Assembly (NCBI RefSeq): GCF_007655135.1
Contig: NC_045129.1
Span: 11,408,001-11,472,000 of the forward strand
Reading direction: 5' to 3'
From: Punica granatum
Taxonomy: Eukaryota > Streptophyta > Magnoliopsida > Myrtales > Lythraceae
Length of the DNA: 64,000 bases
The notes beneath the pieces are model-generated. The model saw only the letters and a program-made list of their open reading frames with translations. It ran no database searches and was not told the DNA's origin. Positions within the stretch are counted from its first letter, which is position 1. The number at the start of each line of letters is the position of its first letter. Position numbers and translations under genes: made by a program. This document shows positions 1 through 12,100 of the stretch, piece by piece.

Positions 1-1010
1 GATTTGCGGCGAGGTAAATAGCACTAATATTGTCACAACATGCTATGATCGGACTTGGTGAGTGGCAGCTAATGTCTTGTAGAAGTTGGCGGAGCCAAAG
101 TGTTTCAACCACCGCATACCCAAGTGCTCGATATTCAGCCTCTATCGAGCTACAAGATACCGTTGATTGTTTTCTGGACCTCCAAGAGATTAGGTTCGAG
201 CCCACAAAAACTGCATAAATTGTCGTTGAACGACAACTATATGGACACATCGAGCCCAATTGTCATTTGTATATGCAGTGATCTAAAAGTCCGTGGACCT
301 GCAAAGATGAATACCATAGGAGGACATGCCACGAAGGTGTCGCAATATCCTCTTAGTAGCCTGTAAGTGTGTAGTTTGTAGAGCTTGCATAAACTGCTCA
401 CTAAATTCACTGCTAAACATAAATATGGTCTAGTAATAGTAACATACTGCAAAGCACCTACCATGCTCCTATACTTTGAAGGATCCAGAAGTGGATCAAC
501 ATCTGTCAAGGACAAATTACTTTTAGATGGTAATGGCATCTTAATTGCAGAAGTTTTGTCAAGACCGAAACAGAGCAAAACATCCTATATATATTTATAC
601 CGAGAAAGAAATAGTGTTTTTGTAGTTCGAGTAGCCTGAAGACCCAAAAAATAATGAAGAGGACCAAGGTCTTTCATTGCAAATTCTCAAGAGAGAAGTG
701 CGATGAATCTAGCAAGAAGAGATTTTGAGCTATTTGTGAAGATAATGTCATCAACATAGAGGAGTAGAAGAATTGTATGGGACCCCTAACAATAAATGAA
801 TAGAGATGTACCAACAAGACTCGAATGAAATCCCTGAGAGAGTAGAAAAGAACTGATTCGAGTGAACCAGGACTTGGATGCCTACTTTAATCCATATAGA
901 GATTTGTCCGACAAACATGATCAAAAAATTGAGGATGAACGAATCCTAGAGGTTGACGCATGTAGACTTTCTCATTGAAGTGGCCATGAAGAAATGCATT
1001 CTTAAAATCT
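1..1010 (-). pseudogene. Degenerate Copia reverse transcriptase / RNase H region
   Basis: Read on the minus strand, this is the 3' half of a Ty1/Copia polyprotein. A stretch near 1000-880 translates like the RT segment LDFKNAFLHG...VYMRQPLGFVHPQFFDHVCR. Near 760-640 come a frame-shifted equivalent of the YVDD block and AMKDLGPLHYFLG. Positions 578-380 encode DPSKYRSMVGALQYVTITRP, the conserved end of Copia RT. The segment 240-1 matches the RNase H part (EAEYRALG...). Stop codons and frameshifts occur between these blocks, so no functional enzyme is made. The element runs off the left window edge, where its 3' LTR would lie. Family assignment is firm; lineage is not. Confidence 0.85.
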
Positions 1011-1016
1011 AATTGA

Positions 1017-1376
1017 CTAAAGGGCCATGATGAGGAGTGAGCAATGGATAAGACAACTCATAAAAGAAAGGTCGGTTGGCGAGGGATAGGGAATATTGGC
1101 ATCGACATGATTAAAGAGACTGTGAGACTTGAGAAATGTAGAGAAGCGAGACTTCCAGATTAGATAGTTCTGATTATTCAATTGAACATGGATGACATTA
1201 GCAATATTTGGAGCTGAGACAGAGCCAATTGCAGGTGTCATTTGTACTAGAGAAGCAGGAACAATCATGGGCGTAATTGGTGGAGATGAGGGAAGAGCAG
1301 CCGATGTATTGGAGGTTTGTTGATCAGTGGGATCAGCCGTGATAATGGGAGGGGTGGGCAGGTCATAAGGGTCCAT
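1017..1376 (-). pseudogene. Copia gag N-terminal fragment
   Basis: This 119-codon minus-strand frame begins with a Pro/Ser/Thr-rich leader. It then reads NIANVIHVQLNNQNYLIWKSRFSTFLKSHSLFNHVD, the usual start of plant Copia gag (Retrotran_gag_3/UBN2-like; the NYLIWKSRF core is typical). The frame stops just where RT-coding sequence begins on the same strand. The rest of gag, the zinc knuckle, protease and integrase are therefore missing, and gag is joined almost directly to RT. This is an internally deleted, non-functional element. Confidence 0.75.
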
Positions 1377-1480
1377 GAGTGACGAGATCTAGAGATAGGG
1401 TTGGGCAAGTCAGAAAGGTTTCGGACGACAGAGAGAGAGGAGGGATGATTCTAGGTATTAGCCAAGCTAGGCTCTGATAC

Positions 1481-2009
1481 TAGGGGTGTGCACGGGTACC
1501 TGGTATACCCGGAACCGGTTGGAACCTACTCATTAGGGTAGGGTCCGGGTAACTCGTATTGAAAATATGGTAGGTTCCGGGTATTAAAATCAGGAATCAG
1601 TAAAAATCGGTTATGGTTCCAGTTCCTACCTACAAGATACCCGGAACTGGTTATTTATTAAAAAAAAGGGGAAAGAGTAACGTTATTGTCTCCTCTAACG
1701 AATCAGAACAGATGTACTTTGTTGTGTGAGACCGTAATGTGGATGTTTAATTTTGTTGATGTATTGATGAGATATATTTTTTTTTTGTTGTGAATTAATC
1801 TAAATTTTGTTGATATTTGGAGTGATTACCGATTATATATGTGACATTTTCAGTTTTATTTAGCGAGAGAAAAAAATTTACAGGTTTCAACATGGTACTC
1901 GGAACCTGTGGTATAATACAAGTTCCGAGTAAGTTCCGGTTCCAGGATTCAACAGGGTAGGGTCCGGGTATTGTGAAAAATATAGGGTACTCGAAACCGA
2001 TCACTCCTA
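1481..2009. mobile_element. hAT-type MITE with 8-bp target duplication
   Basis: The left end reads TAGGGGTGTGCACGGGTACC and the right end, reverse-complemented, reads TAGGAGTGATCGG, giving short imperfect terminal inverted repeats. The flanks are TCTGATAC (1473-1480) and TATGATAC (2010-2017), a 7-of-8 match, which is the 8-bp target duplication expected of hAT elements. The body is full of short GGGTA/CCGG-type subterminal motifs in both orientations. It has no transposase and must be mobilised in trans. It sits just upstream of the Copia gag start. Confidence 0.7.
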
Positions 2010-2243
2010 TATGATACCATCTGTAGGTATAATGCCATATCCAACAATGGTGGCTGTGTTGTGTGTATATATATAGAGAGACAATTGTATATAAATTACA
2101 TTGTAGTCTCCATATTCTAAAGATATCACATATATATATCACCAGTGAAACCTGCATCGATACAATATCGATGCTCCAGATCAGAAATCTCATATGTCCG
2201 CTTGACCCAACACTAGTCCAGCAGCTAGTATATATTACTATTA

Positions 2244-3812
2244 GGGAAAATGACACTGTTGGTCCTAATTGTTTGACATTTTTTGACTTTGAGTTCTAAA
2301 AGTTTTAGAAAGGGTAACAAAGTCTTATAAGTTTGGAAAAAGTGTCAGTATTGGTCCTAAATCTAACTTACCGTTACCGTCAGCCTACGTGGACTTAACG
2401 CCGTCAAACTGACCGTCACTGTGATGACGTGGCACGTTCTTATTGGTCCAATTTGAAATCTGCGGATTTCGACCCGACTTGCTCCAATTAATACCGTTTT
2501 CAATCCGACTTGCTCCAATTAATACCGAAACCGACAGGAAGCTAAATTCCCAAAATCTAAAACCCGGCAATGGAGGATTGTGGAAGAGAGCGAAGCCTCC
2601 ATCGAAGCTAAATTCCCAAAATCGCCATCGAAGCCTCCAAGGTCGCTGGCCCCGACGCAGAAGTCCGACGCCATCGCCCCGCAGATCGCTAGCTCCTTCA
2701 CCAATGCCGGCCTGGAGCTCGGGGTCACCGCTGATCCGAGGGACTTCGTCAAGGGATTCACCGCCACGACCCTAATTCCCTGCGGGGATTAGGATCTGAG
2801 GGACTTCGTTAAGGGACTTCGATCGAAACCCTAATTCCCTGCCTCACCTACGTTCAACCCCTACAACGAGCAGCTGAGCTCGCCACAAGCAACCACAAAG
2901 CTTTGACCTTTCTCCGAGACCTCTGCGCGCGGAACTGTTTCAAGATTCCTAATTTCTCATCAACCCCAAAAAGGGATCTCGAAACTCTGCGAGCCGATGC
3001 TTCAATGGCGGATGAATTGTGGGGTCTGAATTCCTTATATATGGGAGTTTGCTTGCAAGTTTAGTCGAGCTCGGGTGGAGCCTTTGCTATTCTCTGCAGC
3101 CCATAGAAGAAGATGAACGGTAGTTTCCTTCGCTTTTTTTTTTTTTTCGATCATACAACGAAATCGCCATGTATAATGATTCTCCACATACACTATCAAT
3201 TTATTCTGCTAAATTCCTCCACCCATAATCAATTGGTTTGTTCGATTTTGGGGTAATGAACTGTCAAAAAATTCGACGATAAGTCATTTACTCATTTAAT
3301 TTTCTAGAAGGGTAATGATCTGTCAAAATAAGTCATTTACCCCTTTAATTTTCTGGAAGGGTAATGATCTGTCAAAAAATTCGAAGATACCAAAAGCTTT
3401 TGCATCAGCACAGCATGTGCTCCTTGACGAAGTCCCTCATATCCTTGGACTTCTGGGCGGTTTCAAAGCCGACTAGATTTTGGGAATTATGGTGGGTCGG
3501 GTATTACCGGGAGCAAGTCGGGTTGGCATGAGCAAGACGTGGTGGATTTAAAATTGATCCAATAGGAATGTGCCATGTCATCGCATTAACGGCCATATCA
3601 GCAAACTAACGGCCACGTTGTCGAAACGGACGACGTTAACTCCACTTAACGGCCACTTGACAGATAGGACCAGTGGTGTCATTTTTTCAAAACTTTTAGG
3701 ACCATTGCTGACACTTTTTCCAAACTTTTAGGACTTGATTTTTCGAAGTGAAACTTTTAGGACTCAATTTCAAAAAATGCCAAACAATTAGGACCAATAG
3801 TGTCATTCTCCC
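2244..3812. mobile_element. Non-autonomous MULE (Pack-MULE-like)
   Basis: Long terminal inverted repeats are visible. The left end begins GGGAAAATGACACTGTTGGT and the right end, reverse-complemented, begins GGGAGAATGACACTATTGGT. Similarity continues, with gaps, for about 200 bp into each end. The flanks ATTACTATTA (2234-2243) and ATTACTGTTA (3813-3822) match at 9 of 10 positions, which suits the 9-10 bp target duplication of Mutator-like elements. The interior, about 2560-3060, is clearly more GC-rich than the flanks and carries gene-like open frames. No transposase is present. Confidence 0.75.
2580..3062 (+). pseudogene. Captured gene fragments inside the MULE
   Basis: The GC-rich cargo holds a 70-codon frame from 2580 (start MEESEASIEAKFPKSPSKPP, later SSFTNAGLELGVTADPRDF). 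A second open stretch from about 2845, in another frame, reads LQRAAELATSNHKALTFLRD and stops at about 3062. Codon and base composition look like host coding DNA rather than transposon, and the phrase around GGGACTTCGT is partly duplicated (2740-2820). I do not recognise the parent gene. The pieces are probably captured exons and are unlikely to form a working gene. Whether the chimera is transcribed cannot be told. Confidence 0.45.
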
Positions 3813-3822
3813 ATTACTGTTA

Positions 3823-4590
3823 TCTAACTCTTGCTCCCGACCACCATAGCTGCTGCCATTGTCGATCCTAGTTTGGTTCCCGACGAACTTAATTAGCCAA
3901 TTAAAATGGGAGTTGAGGCTTGCCAAATCGAAGCAGTCCAACAGCTAAGTAAGGGTCAAAGTCAAGCTCATCGCTTACAAAGTAGAAAATGTGGAAGAAG
4001 CTTATTATAGTTAGGAGCGACTTCCAAGCTTATTATACTCAAGTCGGGTAGTATCTCGTTATTGATGCAAAGTAAGGTATTTATTCATATGGAAGGTTTG
4101 AGAATATGGCATGATATAGTGCTAAAGAAAAATCATCAAGGAATGAAAGTCCTATTTTTCAAGCGATACCGGTGTTATTTTTTCTCGATTTAACATGTAA
4201 TTAAGTGTCCATCAGGTGGCAATGGCATATTAAAATACTGAATGAGAGCTGAAGTGAAATTACGGCATATACAAATTTGAGTATGTAAATAATTTAAGTA
4301 CTGAATAAGTTTCAAAACGCAGCATGCTAGATCTGCAGTTGACAGCGACAAATTTTCATAATGGTCTTTACATACAATGGAAGGGATGGAAAATCAAGTG
4401 AATGACGGAACCTGAATCAATAAATGAGAGTTATCTCTTATTTCAACGAGATAAAAAAGAAATAGTGACCCGACAACATCTGCAAGATCTGTTATTAATT
4501 ACATCAGATGTCATTCACCCTTTACGAAACAGAGACACACACATACATGCATAAATATTATATGGAAATATTGTCATTGTATAACTACTT
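3823..4590. other. Intergenic, no gene seen
   Basis: This moderately AT-rich sequence lies between the MULE right end and the TBL leader. I see no coding frame with family resemblance. It probably holds the distal TBL promoter. Confidence 0.5.
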
Positions 4591-4599
4591 TCAGCGGAA

Positions 4600-5473
4600 T
4601 AGCTCCCACCGGCTATCTCTGCCTTCAATTCTCTCTCTCCCACCATCCCATCTCTCTCTGTCGCCCTCCGATCTCTTCTCCTTCTTCGCTCGCTCCCCTT
4701 TTATCTCCATCTCGCATCTTCTCGGAAACTCCCAACGAGATGCGTAAGCGCCTCTGAATGAGTTGTTTCTGCTTGCGCTGTTCAAGAATCGCTCTGTACG
4801 TGTTGGTTGGTGGGGTTGCTGGCTTTGAATTGGTCTCCCTGTAGATTTGAGGTAACAGTAACACCCATTTGTTTGGTTCTTCTCTGGGTTGCGATCAAGT
4901 TATGCACTGGAAGCTAGAGAAGATCCGGTTGTTCGAGTTCATCTTTATTTAAGTAGCAGTGATGATCTGGTTTCGCTCTGTGATAGCGTTTCGAGTTACA
5001 AAGTTTGAGTCAGTTCGGTATTGCACAGGAAGTTATAGGTTTGTATTGATTTTGGATTGGATTTGAGCTTCTGAGGAGAAGTTATCTCATATATAAGTTG
5101 AATAAGAGCTAAAGTGCTTTTTAACTTGCTGGGCCCTTTGAATATCCCATTTTTCATGTCTGACTTTGGATTGGATTTGCCATAGAAATCTGTTGATTGG
5201 GATGTTCGCTACATGTTCCGCTTCTCGTGCATTGATAGGCTATACTGAGGAGCTAATGAGTTGATAGTGCCGAGCTGCTAAACTTTGGATTGGGTCTGTA
5301 TAGGACTTGAGGAGCCTCTTCTGGGACAAACATTTGCTCTGAGCTTTCTGGGCCTTGCAAATCTCCCATTCGGACAACCGATGGGGGGCTTGGGTTATCA
5401 TCGAGATGTTGTTATTTGGTTTTTGACATTAGAAAGTCCGCTTCCATATTGGTGAAGGCTACAATCAGTCTGC
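4600..5473 (+). promoter_or_regulatory. Probable TBL 5' leader with CT-rich tract and leader intron
   Basis: A pyrimidine-rich CTCT tract (about 4616-4715), common in plant 5' leaders, is followed by a donor-like GATGCGTAAGCG at about 4740. An acceptor-like CTACAATCAG lies at about 5468, just before the start codon. This suggests a roughly 0.7-kb leader intron. Transcript evidence would be needed to place the transcription start. Confidence 0.4.
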
Positions 5474-7671
5474 GTGGCATGGCTTTATGTGATGATGCAT
5501 AATTTCAGCAGGAGCACGTCATTAAATTTCAGCAGGAGCACGTCACTAAATTTCAGCAGAAGCAGTTCATTTAATCGCAAGGGAACAGCCTTGAGTGTTG
5601 GAAGCCCAAGAGTTAATGTCCGATCGAGCTGGGTGTCACGCCATTTTCGCATAATTATTGTGCTCGGTTACTCGGTCACATTCCTCCTTGCAATCTTTGC
5701 TAGTTACGCTTTTGTTGTCCCCAATTTAAAGATCACTTTCCATGGGGATACTTCTTTGAACACGAATGCATCCTTAAGTGCTTGTGATCTTTTTGATGGA
5801 ACTTGGGTCCAAGATGAGAGTTACCCGTTATACAATGCATCAAACTGCCCCTTTACTGAACAAGGATTCAATTGCTTGGCCAATGGTCGGAAAGATGATG
5901 AATATCTCAAATGGAGGTGGAAGCCAAGAAACTGTGATATTCCAAAGTTCAATGCTCAAATGGTCCTGGAATGGCTCAGGAACAAACGGTTGGTTTTTGT
6001 TGGAGATTCCATGAGTAGGACTCAGTGGGAGTCGCTTATATGTTTCCTTATGACTGGAGTGGATGATAAGAAGAGTGTTTATGAAGTTAACGGGAATACG
6101 ATAACAAAAAGGATCAGGTTCTTAGGTGTCCGGTTCAGTTCATTCAATTTCACCATCGAATTTTTTCGGTCTGTTTTCTTGGTACAACATGGTTGGATGC
6201 CTAGGCATGCTCCAAAAAGGGTCAGATCAACGCTGAAGTTGGATAAATTGGATGATATAAGCAACCGGTGGGTTGATTCAGATGTTCTCATATTCAACAC
6301 AGGGCAGTGGTGGGTGCCTGGGAAGCTCTTTGAGACGTAAGTTCTCCCCACTTAATTTCTACATAAAGTCATTTAGCTATTTGTCGCTGGATAAGTAATT
6401 TTGCATGAAGTGTCTCCGAAGATATTCGATATCTGTGAAAGCTTCACACTTTTTTATTATTAATAATTTTAAATACCATCTACTATTTGGCTTTGAAACA
6501 AATATGATCGCGCAAGTCCTGCAGTGGTGTTGTAACTTTCAAATTACATTCCTTTGGGAGGATTATGAGCTCTTTGTGATTAAAGGTATATTTGTCCATT
6601 TATCTGTTTCCTATTAGCATCGGAGATTGCTTTTGCTCCTAGAAGCGCAACAAGGATTTCTAGCTACTTTTCTTTTTCACCGGTCTGCCATTGAAGTTCT
6701 GATAAATTCACTAGGCACAGGCAAATTTGAAATCTGAGATATCTCCAAGACTGTCAGCCTTTGAGTTCCGTATTACGAGTTGTGTAAACTTTAAACTTCA
6801 GCATGGGACTAGCTAAACTAGTTTTCAGTGGGCATTCTGCTCTTAGCATCATCAGAAACACCTGGATTCTTCTAAATTTTATATTGGGCAGGGGTTGTTA
6901 TTTCAAGGTTGGAGATGCATTGAAGCTAGGAATGTCTATTCCTACAGCCTTCAAAGTGGCCCTAGATACCTGGGCTTCATGGGTCGACCGAACAATCAAT
7001 CAAGCAAGGACAAGAGTATTTATTCGCACTTTTGAACCATCTCATTGGAGGTATTTTTTTTTCCCTCGGGTTACTTGCTCTGGAAGTGCTTAACTTACAC
7101 CAATCCACAGATCATTTATGTATCTCGTTTAGTCGTGGTTGATGTTTATGTTTTTTTTGTATGTTTCTCATTGGTTTATATCCGCATGTGCATAGCTCGG
7201 CTTGTATCTGAGGGAGTAATGAATCATGCTCATAAACAAGCCTGTGTGGATATTCCGACAAGTTTTAAGGTTTTGGGAGTAGCAGTTGCTTAATAGGCTA
7301 ATTTCTGTTTCTGCATTGTGAAAGAATTCTTGTCAAGAGATTGTATTTGGCACGACTAAATCTAGTTTCTGCATATTTCCAGTGATCAAACTCGAAGGTT
7401 TTGCAATGTGACCCAGTACCCAACTCCAGACACTCAGGGAAGGGATCGAAGCGTATTCACGGACATAGCGTTGGATACAGTGAAAAACATGACAGTTCCA
7501 GTTACTGTCTTGCAAATAACATCAATGTCGGCTTCTCGGAGTGATGCCCACGTGGGCACATGGAGTGATAAACCGCTTGTGCCCGATTGCAGCCACTGGT
7601 GTCTCCCTGGAGTGCCTGATATGTGGAATGAGATTCTTCTCTCGCACCTTATAAGGATAAGAAGCCACTGA
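5474..7671 (+). CDS. TBL-family polysaccharide O-acetyltransferase (PMR5/DUF231)
   Basis: Three exons, 5474-6336, 6892-7050 and 7383-7671, join in phase to give 436 residues, the usual TBL length. The protein starts with a short cytosolic tail holding three copies of an NFSRS(T/S)S(L/F) repeat and one membrane segment at about residues 60-82, as in Golgi type II proteins. A TBL/PMR5 N domain follows (CDLFDGTWV at about 104). The catalytic GDS is at 177-179 (VFVGDSMSRTQWESL) and the DxxH motif is at 409-412 (DCSHWCLPG). Family members acetylate xylan, mannan or pectin in the Golgi; the substrate here cannot be told. Both introns are GT-AG (GTAAGT donor at 6337). An alternative start is the MM at residues 7-8. 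Confidence 0.92.
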
Positions 7672-9128
7672 CCTCCTCTCCGGTGACTGCTTTACATTAA
7701 ATTGTGTATGCTTCCCTCTGAGCCCGCCCATTTTGTTGTTGTCGGTTCCGTTGATGTTCCATTGAATAACATTTTGAGGAGAGAAGCAGATTACTGGCCA
7801 CTAACCGCACCGACTTTTCGACTCTCCTCATTTGTTTCAGGGAGCTGCACTTCCTTCGCTGAGGATTCCAAAACAAAACATACAGTTAAACAGACAGGTA
7901 AAGATAAGTTTTGTCAAACGAATCGATTTGTTTCTATTTGTTCTTCTTCACAGTATTGTTGCGATTCTTTTGTTTGTTGTACCAGATGCTGAAAGATTCA
8001 TCAGTGTCTTAGATGTAACATTTTTGAGGATTCTATAGATAGGCCTTCTCCGAGTGATACCGAATATGTTGTTTACTAATGAGGAGAGGTGGGAGTGATT
8101 GGAATTGTAACAAAACGACGGAATAAAACATTCTTCCTCATCCACAATTTAAAGATGATTTTCTTCTCTTTATAGCATCTGAAAGTCTTGAAATCTTTCC
8201 TAGATTGAACAAAATGGGCACATTATTGTTTCCTGATCAAGGTAGTGGCAATAGTAGAAAATGTACAAATTCAGGAACCTTCAGTCCCTTCATATGGCTG
8301 CTTCCCCTTCTGAAACATAATTGATTAACGGGTGGAACAAACTTGGAAATGCAGAATCTGCCTCATTCCGATTACAAACGACAATACATAATATAATGTC
8401 TGAATGGCGATTTCTGTTTCATTCCATTCCCACTTGTGCCATACATGAGATCGGGACATGTAACAGGAACCCCAGAGGATGCTCGGGCTTCTCAAAGTCA
8501 GGCCCGACATACTAAACCAAGGATATTCCTAAAATCGACTAAATCCAGAAACTACGTCTAACACATAAAAGGTAAACAGAAGGATTGCTCCCTCAGAGAA
8601 GGATCTTCTTCGGCGGATCCCTCTTGTTCCCATTTAGTCCCCTCATTACTCTTTTCGTTTACTTTTTCTAACATTTTTAGTACCAACTATCTAAATTTTA
8701 ACCTTCCAGCGGATCTTGCCGCTTGCTTTTGCTTATCACTTCGGATATCTGCAAAAATACACATCATACACGAGAATGAGATACTGCACAGGAAAACGTA
8801 TTCCAGAAGATAACCATATGAATCATGTCCATTAAGTGCATATGATAAACCATATTAGTAAAGACTCTTGACTTTACCAATGGCCCGCCATGTGAATCTA
8901 TCTCAACACCAGTAGTCCTTCCTCATCCGTCAGAACAGGCTATAAACATTAGGTTGATGAGACTCTTGATCCAAATCAACTTTCTTTTCTTTTCAAAGTG
9001 GCCTAAGGAGCACATTTAATAAACAATTGCTTTTCATTCTTCTCAAGTTGTGGCCACTTTATTCCTACTTTTTTGTTCTCCTATAGCTGCAGAAGAATCA
9101 CCTCTCAAAGTGAATTGACGATATCCAC
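7672..9128. other. Convergent intergenic region (TBL and amidase 3' ends)
   Basis: The TBL and amidase genes point toward each other here, so this span should contain both 3' UTRs. No coding frame of recognisable family is present. A minus-strand acceptor-like TTTTTGCAG at about 8750 followed by a short open stretch is weak and could be a 3' UTR exon. Confidence 0.5.
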
Positions 9129-12100
9129 TCACATATGTAGGCGTCTAGAAGGGTAAACCACTGATTCCCTGCCAGGAGCCAACTCATCTGGTGCAAGATC
9201 ATCAATTGGCGGCCGTTGCTTGTGGTGATCTGTGACCGACTGGTAAGCCATGGCCAGGGCTAGAGCCTGCGAGTAGCACAGGAAAATGCAAAATACATTT
9301 AGAGTTACTAGCATACACATTTCCATCCTCAGTCATTGCTTCTCACCTGCTGCTGTGACAGAGAAGGATTAGAAGAAAAACAATGTCCACTTAAGAATCA
9401 GACACTAGGCTACTGGTTTGAAGTAAAAACATCAGTCTCCTCCCTAAGCAGGAAAGGGCTTGCAGATATATGTACAGTGACAGTTGATAGATTCTGCCGT
9501 CACAGTCATCAACTCTAGACGATCTTGGCTTGCTTCAGTTAGCATTTCAGTTTGTTAGGTTCTTCTTCAGCCGAACAACCCAAAAATAGAAAAGAAATGA
9601 ATTTCTCTTTTTCTTTCTGTGGCAATGTTTCTTGCGGAAAAAGAATGACCATCCAATAAAATCTTACGATGTGATCCTTCTCTGGGGGAGCATAAATGCC
9701 AGTGTTCAAAGTGGTTCTTCGTTTTGACCCACCAGAAGGCAGATTGGATATGCTAGTAAATCCAGTGGGAACAACGATGATAGGGATTCCCACGAGATTT
9801 CCCAAGCAAACTTTCTCCCAGTCAGTTGCATTTCCAACAAATGCATCAACCTCAAAGCCTTCTCTTACTTCGCGAATCAGTTTACCCCTAGCTCGTTGAG
9901 CCTGTGGACACAAATAGACAGACAGTTATGACATTGCCACTTTCTGTACAACTAAGAAGATTTAATAACGAAAGTAAGCTATATTCCAAGTTAAGACAGG
10001 TCCGCACATACTATTTGTATATGGAGCCACAACATGGTTTAAGAAGTACAAACTTTTCAAAGAATTGACAGTATATTGGATTCTATTAAAGCCAAAAGAA
10101 CATATTCAATGTCCCTCTGGAACAGTACAATGTAACCTTAACATTGAAAATAGACCCAAAATCACACTGATGAATGTTTCTGACCAAATGTTGTTAGCAG
10201 TATGTGCCTACACCCAGCTTGTTACTATAAAGTTGAATGGCATAAACTATATAAATCTTTGTTGTCAACTTTCATTTAAATCACAGCCAAGGAAGGGATA
10301 AGGGGGGAAAATTGAAGGAAGGCATAGATCTGGACATCTTAAGTGGCAATGAGAAGACCGCCCTCCCCCATGGTGAGATGATCATACAAGTTCTGCTCCA
10401 CGATGTACTTCAGCTTCACTAGGCTTTTCATAAGAAAAAACAGAATCCTACCATTATTGACTCCTTAATAGGAGTTGGCAAGTCCATTTCTCAACATTCA
10501 CCAACATTTCTATCACCGACAATTTCTTTTGTGTAGTTTCCAGCCAGTCACCAGGCACAAAATCATAAGCATATTATCTCACATTAATGTTCTTTCAACA
10601 CATTTTCTATATCCTGATCTCAGAGTGACATCACGTTGCGAAACTGATGGTTGATATATTTTCAGTTAAGTTAAACTAGCGACCTAACCACAGTACATGC
10701 AGCAAGATGTTGGGGCTGATTTTATTAAGCTTCGCTTGGATTAAGGGAAATATGCGGGGAAGTGGAGGGGGTTTGTATGAAGATTTTGAAAAATTTCATA
10801 GAAAGTTCCCCTTCCCCTTCCTTTTCCTCAATCCAAACAAAGGGTTAGTGTACCATTCATAAATTATTGGTAGTAATCAATTTTCACCCAACTCATTATA
10901 TTTTCAGTTAGAAGATGAAATTTGGACACACTTCTTAAGTTAAAAAAAAAAGAATAATAATAATAAATAATAAATAAATAAATACATCTACATGTTTAGC
11001 CTCTACATTAGAACAGATTTTTCTTCTTTAAATTTGGAAAAATGTAGTATGGGCTTCTAAAATAAAGGTATTAGCTCGCATAGATGGACAGTCACTTCTA
11101 AGCCACAAACCTGCACATAGTCCACAACTGAAATCATGCGTGCGCGGCGCAGTTCAACAGGCCATTGATCTTGAGCTTCATAAACAGCATCCTTCCCCTG
11201 TCGCTGCCACTCATCAAAGTGGGCCAACATATCCACATCCATCGTGAAATTGAGTATGCCTTGAACGGACTCTACTGTGTAATTTAATTTGAAAGGGACC
11301 ATGTTGACGCCTTTTGTTTTAAGAACTTCAATAACCTGTATGCATTATAGAAAGTTATATATCTGATTAGAGACTTTGCAATCTACAGCATCCATCCGGA
11401 TACTGTCCGTCATTTCAGGACCAGAACTGTTAGCACAACACAGAATGCATCATTTATGTGAATTCTGTTTAGAAAGATAAACGAGGCCAGGTACTTATTA
11501 AGTAAAATATGCACGCCGGGAAACAGATTCCCCTAAAATTGCACATATGTCCTCAAACTACTGCTACCAGGTATTCCCCAGAGAAATGATTACAGTACTG
11601 ACCTCCATCTCGGCATCATCTAGATATCCAACTGTGAGTTTTGTTATGTCCACCGTGAATGGATTATCAAGTGAAATGTCTCTTGATGATAGATCATCAG
11701 GATCCTTTCCTCGAATAGCATCCAGTATGATTGCACAGTCTGCTGCTGTCCTGCAGAAAGGGCCAAGTTTATCCTGCCAGATAAACAAGATTCATCGGTG
11801 ATCCTCATTCCTCATTGCCCAATAAATGAAATAAAATAAGAGCATGGAAAATGCGAATAATACTAGGCTTTCTGATATGCTCATAACACCAGTCCGACCA
11901 ACAGAACCAAATGTCGGGCGCAATGCAGTAACGCCACATCGAGCTGCAGGATATGTCATGGATCCAGCCGTCTCTGAACCAATTGCAAAGGGAACCATGC
12001 CTGTCATAAGAAGAGCCTTAGTTCAAGAAAAATCTACCAAATGATCAATCAGACCTCCGCTTGGAGAGAATCCCATTTTTTTTTGTTTTATTTGTACCTG

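Noticed and set aside
8700..8770. Extra 3' exon of the amidase
   Set aside because: A plausible acceptor and 16 codons exist on the minus strand, but the conserved amidase C-terminus already ends with a stop at 9129.
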